From Periplaneta americana (Eukaryota > Arthropoda > Insecta > Blattodea > Blattidae): a stretch of 64,000 bases of DNA. The stretch spans positions 16,013,800 through 16,077,799 of the forward strand of contig NC_091131.1 in the NCBI RefSeq assembly GCF_040183065.1. The letters run 5' to 3'. Below are positions 57,501 to 62,500 of the stretch, piece after piece; position 1 is the stretch's first letter; every line of letters starts with the position of its first letter. Both the position numbers and the translations under genes were made by a program. The notes beneath the pieces were generated by a model. The model had not been told where the DNA came from. It worked only from the letters and a program-made list of their open reading frames with translations, and did not search any database.

Positions 57501-57647
57501 TTATTTAGATTGGGAAGTTTTGAAATGAAAGCCCCACATATTCCACAAAAATGTATTACACCTACCTGCGCCGTAGTGCAAGAACACTGCTGCTAGAATA
57601 ATTGTTGCTGCGAAGAGCATCCGACTGAGAGAGGTCTCGTGTGTCAT
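19860..57647 (-). CDS. Gene A: six-Ig-module type I membrane protein, 10 exons, complete
   Basis: Spliced gene assembled by eye. Exons in order: 57566-57647, 54167-54478, 49689-49898, 48054-48170, 45888-46148, 39135-39491, 29131-29466, 26334-26496, 22438-22613 and 19860-19963. All introns are GT-AG. Junctions are phase 1 except exon 8/9 (phase 2), and the total is 2118 nt, 705 aa plus stop. Predicted protein: signal peptide (about 1-27), Ig-like modules at about 28-131, 132-240, 241-327, 328-446, 447-558 and 559-671, TM helix about 674-700, tail RRKSK. Eleven N-x-S/T sequons lie in the ectodomain, nine of them in modules 1-3. Known of the family: such proteins act in cell adhesion or recognition at the cell surface. 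The C-x-[FW]-x-RPDG style in modules 4-6 resembles fasciclin-3-like Ig domains; true orthology is unproven. With no cytoplasmic domain it cannot signal alone. Unspliced transcript is about 38 kb. Confidence is high for the model and low for function. Confidence 0.88.
20206..21322 (-). mobile_element. Helitron-like element, copy 2 (different core)
   Basis: The same TCTATACTAATAATAA start and GGGTACGGCTAG end as copy 1, between A and T. The region about 20290-20640 does not match copies 1 and 3 and there is no (TATAA)n tract. A 32-bp stretch, TTCGATTGTT...CAAGGCCCC, is duplicated near 20780-20830. The 3' hairpin GTGC...GCAC is kept. Confidence 0.75.
21789..22035. mobile_element. Short MITE with 31-bp TIRs and AAAT duplications
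   Basis: Left end GAAGAGTTCACTGCAAGAAT; right end inverted GAAGAGTCCACTGAAAGAAT. Both continue with GATGGATGTCA. AAAT flanks both sides (21785-21788 and 22036-22039). Superfamily unknown; no coding capacity. Confidence 0.7.
22438..22613 (-). CDS. Gene A exon 9: second half of Ig-like module 6
   Basis: This is a 176-nt exon, phase 2 at the acceptor (TTCTTCTAG) and phase 1 at the donor (AACG|GTAAGT). It encodes about 59 residues with [11 protein letters not shown] and DLGQWTCLG, the E and F strands that complete exon 8. The last stretch, about 25 residues ending LEDNG, is a membrane-proximal stalk leading to the TM exon. Confidence 0.87.
24523..24627 (+). mobile_element. Short tRNA-derived SINE, copy 1
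   Basis: TTCGGCGTAGCTCAGTGGTC...GGGTTCGATCCCCGGCACCGGA has D-arm, TpsiC-arm and a weak acceptor pairing, followed by a 30-bp tail, AGCGAATTTTTCTCCTCAAA, and more. The anticodon loop (ACGTAGA) lacks U33, and a second copy with the same tail lies 356 bp away, so this is a SINE and not a tRNA gene. Confidence 0.7.
24879..24983 (+). mobile_element. Short tRNA-derived SINE, copy 2
   Basis: 105 bp, differing from the copy at 24523 by only a few bases (ACTCGGG for ACCCGGG, ATTCCCG for ATCCCCG). It has the same orientation and tail. Such similarity suggests recent insertion or local duplication. The 41-bp minisatellite starts about 20 bp after its end. Confidence 0.7.
25003..26088. repeat. 41-bp minisatellite, about 26 copies
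   Basis: The unit is of the form TCATTAATGTTTTAATCAGC + AAGATGAAGAGTAGCAATAAA, with few variants (GTAGT/GTAGC, GAGCAAG/CAGCAAG). The last copies near 25890-26060 alternate between two variants, which shows higher-order duplication. There are no unique spacers, so it is not CRISPR-like. It lies in intron 8 of gene A, about 245 bp from the exon 8 donor. Confidence 0.95.
26334..26496 (-). CDS. Gene A exon 8: first half of Ig-like module 6
   Basis: This is a 163-nt exon, phase 1 at the acceptor (TTTGCTTACAG) and phase 2 at the donor (AGCGT|GTAAGT). It encodes about 54 residues including LTCYSV and [11 protein letters not shown], the B and C strands of a four-cysteine Ig domain. Modules 4 and 5 are encoded by single exons, so this module has an extra intron after the C'/D region, or the others lost theirs. 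Confidence 0.87.
26820..28072 (-). mobile_element. LINE family 1, copy 1 (5'-truncated, mutated)
   Basis: The frame 27158-27910 encodes the reverse transcriptase palm with [20 protein letters not shown] and [10 protein letters not shown] (catalytic ADD). The C-terminal part (26831-27121) has [12 protein letters not shown] and [12 protein letters not shown] premature TAA replaces the GAA codon of the GDEVTGEW-type stretch between them, and a small deletion breaks the frame near 27895. It ends on the gene side with CGGGTTCCTTAAAAGCCAGT. The clade is probably RTE-like; the endonuclease is absent. Confidence 0.85.
28338..29020 (-). repeat. Dispersed repeat family E, copy 1
   Basis: The core 28338-28882 is bounded by inverted TATGCTCG[AC]CCAT sequences. 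Next to it is a hairpin, 28898-28999, whose arms are GCCTATAATGGTAATTAAGA and its near complement. Copies in the opposite orientation are at 40799-41415 and 56787-57440. A conserved 50-codon open stretch ending [15 protein letters not shown] in the core is shared with copy 2 but resembles no protein I know. Confidence 0.75.
29131..29466 (-). CDS. Gene A exon 7: Ig-like module 5 (four-cysteine type)
   Basis: This is a 336-nt phase 1-1 exon with acceptor ATTCTAG and donor GCAG|GTAAGC, encoding 112 residues. It contains [23 protein letters not shown] and DQGEWTC in the same order and spacing as module 4, plus sequon NET. This is the cleanest Ig exon of the gene. It is flanked by a dispersed element with a palindromic end at 28338-29020 and by LINE copy 2 at 29757. 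Confidence 0.9.
29757..30870 (-). mobile_element. LINE family 1, copy 2
   Basis: The same element as copy 1, truncated at FKKAYDS. Reverse transcriptase pieces lie at 30449-30766 ([19 protein letters not shown]) and 30237-30452 ([14 protein letters not shown]). The C-terminal frame at 29767-30252 reads through [20 protein letters not shown] to AAMNLRVP. Single-base indels near 30265 and 30450 separate the frames. The tail is (TAAG)n. Confidence 0.85.
31495..32472 (+). mobile_element. LINE family 1, copy 3
   Basis: Starts inside the RT at the [10 protein letters not shown] region. The frame 31608-32051 covers [20 protein letters not shown] to the thumb; 32163-32444 covers [20 protein letters not shown] to AAMNLRVP. 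An A-run insertion at about 31990 and a deletion at about 32085 break the frame. It ends with (TAAG)n at 32450-32472. It is oriented opposite to copy 2, which begins 625 bp away. Confidence 0.85.
32757..32822 (-). mobile_element. SINE 3' fragment
   Basis: Matches the 8755-8998 SINE over GGTTATYTAGCGTCTGAATR and GATGATAATGTCARYGRAAT. The head is missing. Confidence 0.55.
33169..33977. repeat. Dispersed repeat R, copy 1
   Basis: Starts TTTTGTGCGAGATCGTGC and ends near CCGCTCTTGTAACG. A copy of about 810 bp in the same orientation lies at 43626-44434, closely matching throughout. An inverted repeat near the right end (GAGCGGTATGTT...AACATACCGCTC) and an inverted TTTTGTGCGA motif near 33830 suggest a nonautonomous DNA transposon. 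No coding content was recognised. Confidence 0.75.
34865..36059 (-). mobile_element. Helitron-like element, copy 3
   Basis: The same termini as copies 1 and 2, with A/T flanks (36060 and 34864). The core matches copy 1, including a (TATAA)n tract at about 35275-35375. The 3' hairpin GTGC...GCAC precedes GGGTACAGCTAG. No Rep/helicase coding was seen. Confidence 0.75.
36728..36835 (+). pseudogene. Pogo/Tigger-like transposase N-terminal fragment
   Basis: A 35-codon frame, [20 protein letters not shown] + RGISQADI, resembles the CENP-B-type helix-turn-helix start (K-x-L-[ST]-x-x-E-K-x-x-I-I-x-x-[IV]-E-x-G) of pogo-like transposases. It ends at a stop after 35 residues and no catalytic domain follows. 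Confidence 0.45.
37041..38470. mobile_element. hAT-like nonautonomous element
   Basis: Ends TAGAGATGGG and (inverted) TAGTGATGGG match at 9 of 10 bases and fit the hAT consensus [CT]A-x-x-GATGGG. The interior is rich in GGAACTGTTCCGG-type palindromes at both ends and has an (ATT)n tract at 37897-37975. The flanking octamers TTATATAG and TAGAGTAG agree at only 4 of 8, so the duplication is decayed or the exact ends are off by a few bases. Confidence 0.6.
39135..39491 (-). CDS. Gene A exon 6: Ig-like module 4 (four-cysteine type)
   Basis: This is a 357-nt phase 1-1 exon with acceptor CACTCAG and donor AGTG|GTAAGT, encoding 119 residues. Visible motifs are LLCSM (B strand), [12 protein letters not shown] (C strand), NAECGLTI (E strand) and DHGEWKC (F strand). 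The extra pair of cysteines (C strand and E strand) adds to the canonical B-F pair. Sequon NTS lies near the end. The open frame runs upstream into the (ATT)n tract of the intron, giving a false leucine run; the true start of the exon is at the AG acceptor. Confidence 0.88.
39510..39566. repeat. (AAT)n microsatellite next to exon 6 acceptor
   Basis: About 18 AAT units with one ATG interruption, starting 19 bp from the exon 6 acceptor at 39491. The neighbouring LINE begins directly after it. Confidence 0.95.
39567..40778 (+). mobile_element. LINE family 2 (RTE-like), decayed
   Basis: Translation in shifting frames shows [29 protein letters not shown] (39730), [20 protein letters not shown] (39902) and [16 protein letters not shown], the catalytic region. 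The C-terminal part at 40254-40499 and beyond reads [28 protein letters not shown] and [11 protein letters not shown]. Several stops and frameshifts are present. It ends CCCTGTAGCTGAATAATAAT, giving an (AAT)n tail to about 40778. Confidence 0.75.
40799..41415 (+). repeat. Dispersed repeat family E, copy 2
   Basis: Hairpin arm GCCTATAATGATAGTAATTA at about 40818 pairs with TTAATTACCATTATAGGC ending at about 40921. A core bounded by TATGCTCGACCAT and ATGGTCGAGCAT follows. It matches 28338-29020 (inverted) and 56787-57440. Confidence 0.75.
41555..42651 (+). mobile_element. LINE family 3 (L2/CR1-like), 3' part
   Basis: The frame 41623-42156 (177 codons) covers the region after the RT. It includes [54 protein letters not shown] and [14 protein letters not shown], which is the typical C-terminus of L2/CR1-type LINEs. 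Just upstream (about 41570-41620) [16 protein letters not shown] is also visible. The 3' end, TCAGATTAAATAAATTATT, runs into (ATT)n. The RT core is absent. Confidence 0.7.
43626..44434. repeat. Dispersed repeat R, copy 2
   Basis: Same orientation as 33169-33977 and closely similar along about 810 bp, ending with ACATACCGCTCTTGTAACG. Small indels (for example the poly-A run near 44105) distinguish the copies. Flanking sequences differ on both sides, so these are independent insertions and not a segmental duplication. Confidence 0.75.
44822..45840. mobile_element. PIF/Harbinger-like MITE with TAA duplications
   Basis: Ends GGCCCAATTGTATAAA and (inverted) GGCCCGATTGTATAAA match at 15 of 16. TAA flanks both ends (44819-44821 and 45841-45843), the trinucleotide duplication expected of PIF/Harbinger. 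It contains (TA)n at 45538-45556 and (AAT)n at 45568-45613. No transposase was seen in its 1019 bp. Confidence 0.7.
45888..46148 (-). CDS. Gene A exon 5: Ig-like module 3
   Basis: This is a 261-nt phase 1-1 exon with acceptor TTACAG and donor AGAG|GTACGT. It encodes 87 residues starting [12 protein letters not shown], with sequons NIS and NVT. The end reads [10 protein letters not shown]. The D-x-G-x-W of a normal Ig F strand is present, but the expected cysteine is replaced by valine. The only two cysteines are about 20 residues apart, too close for the usual B-F disulfide. It is probably a diverged Ig domain. A PIF-like MITE begins 47 nt past the donor. Confidence 0.82.
46149..48053. other. 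Gene A intron 4
   Basis: Almost entirely an 81-bp minisatellite. I see nothing in 46149-46365 and 47940-48053. Confidence 0.65.
46370..47935 (+). repeat. 81-bp minisatellite, about 19 copies, open in one frame
   Basis: AAGGAGCCTTCATTTG recurs every 81 bp from 46378. Because 81 is a multiple of three, the plus strand reads as a 27-residue repeat ([27 protein letters not shown]) over hundreds of codons. One-base loss near 46822 and a TGA at about 47698 interrupt the frame. Copies differ mainly at the residue after HC (I, V, R, K, S) and at TREL/SREL/SRDL. It is most likely noncoding intronic satellite, antisense to gene A. Confidence 0.92.
48054..48170 (-). CDS. Gene A exon 4: second half of Ig-like module 2
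   Basis: This is a 117-nt phase 1-1 exon with acceptor ATTTCAG and donor CTCC|GTAAGT. It encodes 39 residues starting [13 protein letters not shown], with sequons NDT and NET. Joined with exon 3 it makes a 109-residue module containing only two cysteines. It lacks the G-x-W-x-C signature, so the fold assignment rests on length, phase and context rather than on a motif. Confidence 0.78.
48171..49688. other. Gene A intron 3
   Basis: Contains one DNA transposon (about 48344-49372). I see nothing in 48171-48343 and 49373-49688. Confidence 0.6.
48344..49372 (-). mobile_element. DNA transposon with 24-bp TIRs and HTH remnant
   Basis: Left CCAAAACTACTTCCGACTTG and right (inverted) CCAAAGCAACTTCCGACCTG form TIRs. 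On the minus strand 48803-49024 encodes [20 protein letters not shown], then [10 protein letters not shown], a helix-turn-helix start that I have seen in insect Tc1/mariner-related transposases. The catalytic part is deleted. (AAT)n at 48528-48589. The exact ends and target duplication are unclear. Confidence 0.6.
49689..49898 (-). CDS. Gene A exon 3: first half of Ig-like module 2
   Basis: This is a 210-nt phase 1-1 exon with acceptor TTTGTAG and donor GATG|GTAAGT. It encodes 70 residues from [20 protein letters not shown] to SYVSYWGKD. It contains one cysteine (IMGC) and one sequon (NSS). On its own it is too short for an Ig fold and is completed by exon 4. It sits between the LINE-rich intron 2 and intron 3, which carries a DNA transposon. 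Confidence 0.82.
50588..51763 (-). mobile_element. Mariner-like (DD..D) element, decayed, long TIRs
   Basis: Ends CAGGATGGCCCACATAAAGT and (inverted) CAGGGTGGCCCACATAAAAT match well, and similarity continues for about 55 bp. On the minus strand near 51100-51180 the frame reads [20 protein letters not shown] + LDYFWG, the block containing the third catalytic Asp of this transposase family. It then degenerates at a poly-G run. TGTGTATA on both sides may be a duplication or simple sequence. Confidence 0.65.
52817..54092 (+). mobile_element. LINE family 1, copy 4 (best preserved)
   Basis: The frame 52781-53488 carries [60 protein letters not shown] and [14 protein letters not shown] (RT domains with catalytic Asp residues). 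After a one-base deletion at about 53450 the frame 53455-54069 continues to AAMNLRVP with [15 protein letters not shown]. It ends in GTAAGTAAGTAAG, 74 bp before the exon 2 donor. The 5' endonuclease half is missing. Confidence 0.88.
54167..54478 (-). CDS. Gene A exon 2: Ig-like module 1
   Basis: This is a 312-nt phase 1-1 exon with acceptor TTTCAG and donor AAG|GTAAGG. It encodes about 104 residues with five cysteines (YEC, TTC, DYC, TKC, ELC) and four N-glycosylation sequons (NDS, NGT, NYT, NTT). The canonical G-x-W-x-C of an Ig F strand is missing. The pattern C-[ST]-[LV]-x-[IM]-P-[ND]-G followed by a [YL]C-x-I strand is shared with the first Ig exon of gene B at 840-1148, which is the main evidence that the two genes are paralogs. 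The odd cysteine count suggests one is free or pairs elsewhere. Confidence 0.85.
54506..55183 (-). mobile_element. Mariner element, internally deleted, TA duplications
   Basis: TIRs are CAGGGTACGTCAGAAAGAAC and (inverted) AAGGGTGCGTCAGAAAGAAC, continuing GGATGGATTTCA, flanked by TA at 54504-54505 and 55184-55185. On the minus strand the transposase C-terminus reads [11 protein letters not shown] (54800 region), then [20 protein letters not shown] and [15 protein letters not shown] before a stop. An in-frame stop and missing N-terminal half make it inactive. It begins 28 bp upstream of gene A exon 2. Confidence 0.8.
55470..55779 (-). mobile_element. tRNA-derived SINE-like element, left arm of inverted pair
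   Basis: On the minus strand GGGTAGCTCAGTTGGCAGAG, then GGTACGCTCAACC and GGGATCGATATCCGGCTCCG form a tRNA-like fold (D, anticodon and T arms). The anticodon loop is ACGCTCA, without U33. TGAAATTATTCAAATCTGCT follows as a tail. Bases 55595-55779 are repeated inverted at 55835-56019. It is not a functional tRNA gene because of the degenerate loop and repetitive context. Confidence 0.65.
55835..56019 (+). repeat. Inverted 185-bp copy, right arm
   Basis: Inverted match to 55595-55779 with about ten differences, separated by a 55-bp spacer. It stops inside the tRNA-like D arm (GCTCAGTTGGCAG), exactly where the left copy continues to the anticodon arm. The spacer also contains GAAATTATTCAAATCTGC and ACAGGGAGC, which recur inverted at about 55500-55535. 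Confidence 0.85.
56190..56640 (-). pseudogene. Tc1-like transposase N-terminal fragment
   Basis: The frame 56311-56634 reads [30 protein letters not shown] and [16 protein letters not shown], the paired HTH and GRPR-type AT hook of Tc1-like transposases. A second frame (56190-56320) gives [10 protein letters not shown] and [18 protein letters not shown], the next part of the same protein, so one frameshift separates them. The DDE catalytic domain is absent. Confidence 0.7.
56787..57440 (+). repeat. Dispersed repeat family E, copy 3
   Basis: Same layout as copies 1 and 2: hairpin of about 100 bp beginning GAGCCTATAATGGTAGTAAT, with a nested palindrome, ATGAAACGAGC...GTTTCAT. Then a core bounded by TATGCTCGACCAT and ATGGTCGAGCATA. 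It ends 126 bp before the exon 1 donor of gene A. Confidence 0.75.
57566..57647 (-). CDS. Gene A exon 1: signal peptide
   Basis: The ATG is at 57647-57645. The 27 codons read [20 protein letters not shown] and then VFLHYGA, a short polar n-region with one Arg followed by a hydrophobic core, as in a secretory signal. The exon ends in phase 1 at a consensus donor (CAG|GTAGG). A second Met at codon 10 could also start translation and would still leave a usable signal. No upstream in-frame start was seen near the exon. Confidence 0.85.
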
Positions 57648-57719
57648 GATGAATTATTATCCACTGCAGCCGCTACAGTCTCTGAACGATTTTATGACGT
57701 GGATACATGCGAGCTGTCT

Positions 57720-57740
57720 CCATATATTGTATAAATTATC
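57720..57740 (-). promoter_or_regulatory. Possible TATA-like element upstream of gene A
   Basis: On the minus strand this AT-rich stretch reads ATAATTTATACAATATATGG, about 80-90 nt before the start codon. A TATA-like element here would place transcription start around 57695-57705 and give a 5' UTR of about 50 nt. An upstream untranslated exon cannot be excluded. Confidence 0.3.
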
Positions 57741-58095
57741 TTATCTTGCTATCTGAGTCCGCTGACGAACAGTCTGCGTCAATTGATTCCTTTTAATGTA
57801 CGATTTTTAGCAGGCAAACAAAAAGACCCAGATTTCAGGAAGATCCTTGTGGGTAGTTAAGACGTTCCGGATGTGATGGTATTAGAGCTATGGTGTAACG
57901 CAGACGTCAATCGAAACCGAAGTATACAGAAACGTTAGGCCTACTTCTGCACAGCACGAGAGAGATCGACTGATAGTGGTGAAGTATGAGCACTTCATAG
58001 TATCTACCTCTGTGAAAGTCATTTAACTTCTTTCTTGAAAATTGAGGACCTTTTTTCCAAAACTTGCTAACTGCATAATCATCATCGTATAAAGC

Positions 58096-59250
58096 AAGCG
58101 ACAGGGAAACCCAAAGGAAAACTATATGTGGTCTTCGTTGACTACTCAAAAGCCTTTGACCTAGTCAACAGAAGAATACTAGTAGACAAACTGGAGGACC
58201 TAATTGGCAAAACAAGTACGACAACCCTGATATCAAATATCCTAGCAGAAAACTACATCCAGATAGATGACGGAGTAGGCACATCCGACTGGCTACCGCA
58301 GACGAACGGCATCCTCCAAGGAGACCCGCTCAGCCCGATACTGTTTAATGTCCTGACACATGATGTCACGAAAGGAATGGAAGGAGTAAGTACGTACATC
58401 TACGCCGACGACATGGCCATCGCAGCGACAGACTTAGACAATATACAATCAGCACTAGACACGCTGAACAAATGGGCGGAACGAAACGACATCAAGATAA
58501 ACGAAGAGAAGACGGAACTGGTAGTGTTCAGGAAAGGAGGAAGACTCACCGAAGAAGAAAATGTAAAATGCAATGGCAAACAACTCAAAAGGACAAGCGA
58601 TTTTAATATCTAGGAATTACAATTCAGACGACTGGGAAAAGTTTCAGGCTACACATAAGATTGAGAGTAATGGCGGCCACAAGAGCCATGAATGAAATTA
58701 GGAACATGACACAATTATCGATCAGCACAGCTATGGACCTGTTCCGGATAAAGATATTACCCGTCCTGACGTATGGCCTAGAATACCTCACATACAAACA
58801 GATGGAAGAACTAGACCGGGTGAAAGCTAGGTATTTGAAGAGAGCTCTAGGACTACCACAGAACGCAAGATCGAGACTAGTGTACGAACTAACCAGAGAG
58901 ACCTTTTTGATAGAGGACCTAAGGTGCGAAATAATGCTCCCAGCGAACGACGCCTACAAACGGCTCCTACAAGATCTGCACGAGAAGAAAACCAGCATAT
59001 CGGAGGAATTCTACGCAACGTGTGCGGTGCAAGATAGGACATGGACGGAAGCTAATCATGAAATGAGACACGTGACGACAAGATTGGCAACCCATGGCTT
59101 CCACCACAAGGTGTGCGGCAACAAGACTTAACACGAACCAAATGATAAGTGTGTGTGTGTTTTATGCTCAGAACTATGTGACAGATATCATATTATGAAG
59201 TGTAAGAAGAGACAGAAATCCATCGCAGCTTATAGTAAAGACAAGTAATG
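58096..59250 (+). mobile_element. LINE family 4, 3' half with CCHC knuckle
   Basis: The frame 58128-58613 contains VFVDYSKAFDLVNR, LQGDPLSPILFNVL and YIYADDMAIAATDL (RT palm). A one-base deletion at about 58607 (DFNI for DFKYLGI) shifts into 58661-59131, with LPVLTYGLEYLTY and KARYLKRALGLPQ. After a second shift near 59130, CVLCSELCDRYHIMKC gives a C-x2-C-x7-H-x3-C knuckle, then a stop near 59248. Its coding sequence is GC-richer than its surroundings. Clade not assigned. Confidence 0.75.
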
Positions 59251-59289
59251 TTTCTTACCCCATGCACGGTGTGTGCGCATTTCATCATC

Positions 59290-59985
59290 GTCCTTGCAGG
59301 TATTAGGCCTAGTGGCCTGTTACGGTCTCCGTCCATCTTTTCAGGGGGCGTCCGAAAGATCGTCTTCCATGTGGTATATAGCGGAGAATTTGTCTTGGGA
59401 GTCTGGAACGGTCCATCCTATTGACATGGTTAAGCCATTTTTGTCTATAGTGGTTGAGATGTTCATAAATAGGTGTAATTTTCAATTCTTTTGTTATTAG
59501 TTCATTCCTTTTGTGGTCAAGCAAGCTGTAGCCGGCAGTCCTCCTCAGAAATTTCATTTCCGCAGTTGTTAGGCGTTGAACATCTGAGTTTCGGACAGTC
59601 CAGGCCTCACTACCATACATGAGGACAGGTCTTGCTAGAACTTTATATGCTTTTTTTAACCTGGTATGTTTTTGGGTTTTCGTGGTTGTGAAAACCTGGT
59701 TGATGGTTCTTAAGACTCCATTAAAATGTTGAATATTTTCAGATATATCAGTAACAGGTTAATATGTCAAATTATAACCTAAATATTTAAATGAGTTTAC
59801 CTGTTCTAATGTTTGGGTTCCAGTGCAAATTCTACTCCTAACTGGCTGTTTACCTTGGAACGCCATAATTTTTGTTTTCTTTGGGGAAATTTTCATATTG
59901 AAATTTTGTGCTATTATATTCAGCTGATGTATTGAGTATTGCAGCTCGTCCTCATTTGTAGCAAAAAGATTTGCAAAATTGCAAA
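59290..59985 (-). mobile_element. LINE family 2-like fragment
   Basis: The minus-strand frame 59309-59620 reads MYGSEAWTVRN, EMKFLRRTAGYSLLDHKRNE, WLNHVNRMDRSRLPRQIL and GRPLKRWTETV, parallel to the C-terminus of the LINE at 39567-40778. Upstream pieces (about 59700-59960) include NSFKYLGYNLTY and KKTKIMAFQGKQP in other frames. The RT catalytic region is lost. Confidence 0.65.
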
Positions 59986-60540
59986 ATTTGCAAAATTGAG
60001 ATTTTGATGGATTCGTTAATATAAGGCCTCTACATGATGTATGAGGCGTCTTAGTAAAATTGGATTATTTTTCTTAATCGTAGTGTGTCAAAGTGTGATC
60101 GTTTTTTCAAAACTTGCTTTCTTCTAAGTGAGAGTTACAGCAAAACTTCCTTACCATAGTGTTTTTTCTCTCCTGTAAAATTTAATTTTTCAGTTAGCAA
60201 GTTTTGCAAAAACGGTTCTCAATTAGTAAATACGTATTTAGCTTTCTTCATGTTTCTTTACCCTGTAACTGATAATTAAATTATTAATTTTGTTAATAAT
60301 TAATTTGGATCTTTAAAATAATGTTGCTCCTAGCAGTGATGAAATTGAAAATAGTAACTGCCAAGATTATTATCAAATATATAACCTGTCGAAATCATGG
60401 TTCATGGTTTTAATTTACGTTTTACCCAATAAATATCCCAAGATGATTTGAAGTAAATATGCGAAATCAGTATGCGTTATGTAATTCCAAAGTATATAAA
60501 GCTGCAAAACGTGTGGAGTTAGGTGCGTATCAACTGTAGG

Positions 60541-60543
60541 TGA

Positions 60544-60610
<67 letters not shown>

Positions 60611-61372
60611 ATATTTACATAAATAAATAAGTAAATAAATAAAGAAATAAGTAAATAAGTAAATAAATAAATAAGTAAATAAATAAATAAGTAAATAAAT
60701 AAATAAGTAAGTAAATAAATAAATAAATAAATAAGTAAATAAATAAATAAATAAATAAATAAATACATAAGTAAATAAATAAGTAAATAAATAAATAAGT
60801 AAATAAATAAATGCATAAATAAATAAGTAAATAAATAAATAAGTAAATAAATAAATAAGTAAATAAATGAATAAGTAAATAAGTAAATAAATAAATAAAT
60901 AAGTAAATAAAGAAATAGATAAATAAGTAAATAAGTAATTAAATAAATACATAAATAAATAAATAAATAAATAAGTAAATATGTAATTAAATAAATACAT
61001 AAATAAATAAGTAAATAAGTAAATATATAAATAAATGCATAAATAAATAAGTAAGTAAATAAGTAAATAAATAAATAAGTAAATAAGTGAATAAATAAAT
61101 AAATAAGTAAATAAATAAATACATAAATAAATAAGTAAATAAATAAATAAGTAAATAAATAAATAAATAAACAATTAAATAAATAAGTAAATAAATAAAT
61201 AAATTAAGAAATAAAGTAAATAAGTATATAAATATTTAAATAAATACATAAATGAATAAATAATTGAGTGAATAAATAAATAAAGAATTGAGTGAATAAA
61301 TAAATGAAGTATTAAGTAAATAAATACATAAGTAAATAAATACATACATAAATAAATACATAAATACATAAA
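60541..61372. repeat. Degenerate (TAAA)n tetranucleotide repeat, about 830 bp
   Basis: Mostly AAAT/TAAA units with TAAG and ACAT variants. The long minus-strand open frames (IYLFIYLFTYLF-like, up to 214 codons) are translations of this repeat and should not be annotated as proteins. Confidence 0.95.
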
Positions 61373-61660
61373 CAAACATTAAATAGAAAAATCAATCTAT
61401 CAATCACTAAGAGAGAATATCATCGAAATGATAGCCGTCCAAATCTTGGATTTAAAATATCGGCATCCTAATCAATTCAAATGAACAAAACAGAAACTGT
61501 AAATTAATGTAAAAAAATACATAATGATATTTTAAAAAAGAATGTTCTGCGACAAGATGTGGTGGCTATCAAAGCGATAAAATTTATTGAAAATAAATAA
61601 TATACATTGAATATTATAAATATGAATAGAGATGGTGATTGATGATGTTCAGTGAAGATT

Positions 61661-61693
61661 TTAAATAAATAAATAAATAAATAAAGAAGGAAA

Positions 61694-61732
<39 letters not shown>

Positions 61733-61749
61733 GTAAATAAAGAAGGAAA

Positions 61750-61804
<55 letters not shown>

Positions 61805-61815
61805 GTAAATAAGTA
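61661..61815. repeat. (AAAT)n repeat, second block
   Basis: Two runs of AAAT units, each containing GAAGGAAAT; the internal segment appears duplicated. Confidence 0.92.
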
Positions 61816-62500
61816 ACCCCACTACATCCCATTAGCGCAAGGGCCTCCTGCATCAAGCAGGGTGAGCTCTCCTTATACTCGCCTGGGGAACTATTTCTGA
61901 CGAGTCTATTGTACTGGTTTGAAAAAGTTATTGCCCTCATATTTAACGATTGTTCATTTACTGTCTGTAATGTTGTCCATTTTCAGTCACTAGAGGTTAT
62001 GTACTGACAATAGTTAGATGTTTGATGTCAGTCCACTTAGGGTCTGTCCATCTTCCTCCGAGCATCTGCCATGTTGTCCTGTTCTTGTCCACTGTCTACC
62101 AGCTTCCCTCCTGAAGAACTCGCTCCATCCGGTCCTCGATCTTCCCACCGTCCTCTTCCCCGTTCTTGGTTCCCACGTGGTTGTCACATACGCCCATCTC
62201 GACGTATTCAGTCAGCTCACGTGGCCTCCCCACTTCCATTTCAGTCGCTGAGCTGCCATCACGACGTCTTGTAGGCCTGTCATCTTCCTTATTGTTGTTG
62301 CTGGCACTTTATCTCTGGCGATCCTATGTTCCATTTTTCACTGGCATCTTTGTAGTTTGTGGTACAAGAACTAAAACTACAATTTTTTTAAATTTCACAA
62401 TGAGGCAGTGGCGGTGTCATCATTTTGAGTTTTGGAGTGTATCTGAGTCGCAGAACTTTGCTTAATCAAGGTGGACAACTCAGAGTGGGATCGCTTAACC

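Larger units (their letters stand above)
54479..57565. other. Gene A intron 1
   Basis: Contains a mariner element (54506-55183), an inverted SINE pair (about 55470-56019), a Tc1-like fragment (about 56190-56640) and repeat E copy 3. I see nothing in 55184-55469, 56641-56786 and 57441-57565. Confidence 0.6.

Noticed and set aside
60415..61940. Leucine/tyrosine-rich ORFs (IYLF repeats, up to 214 codons) as membrane proteins
   Set aside because: Pure translation of degenerate (TAAA)n tetranucleotide DNA.
62018..62465. Overlapping plus-strand ORFs of 77, 67 and 99 codons
   Set aside because: Three frames open over the same stretch with no domain; typical of a locally stop-poor, GC-richer segment.
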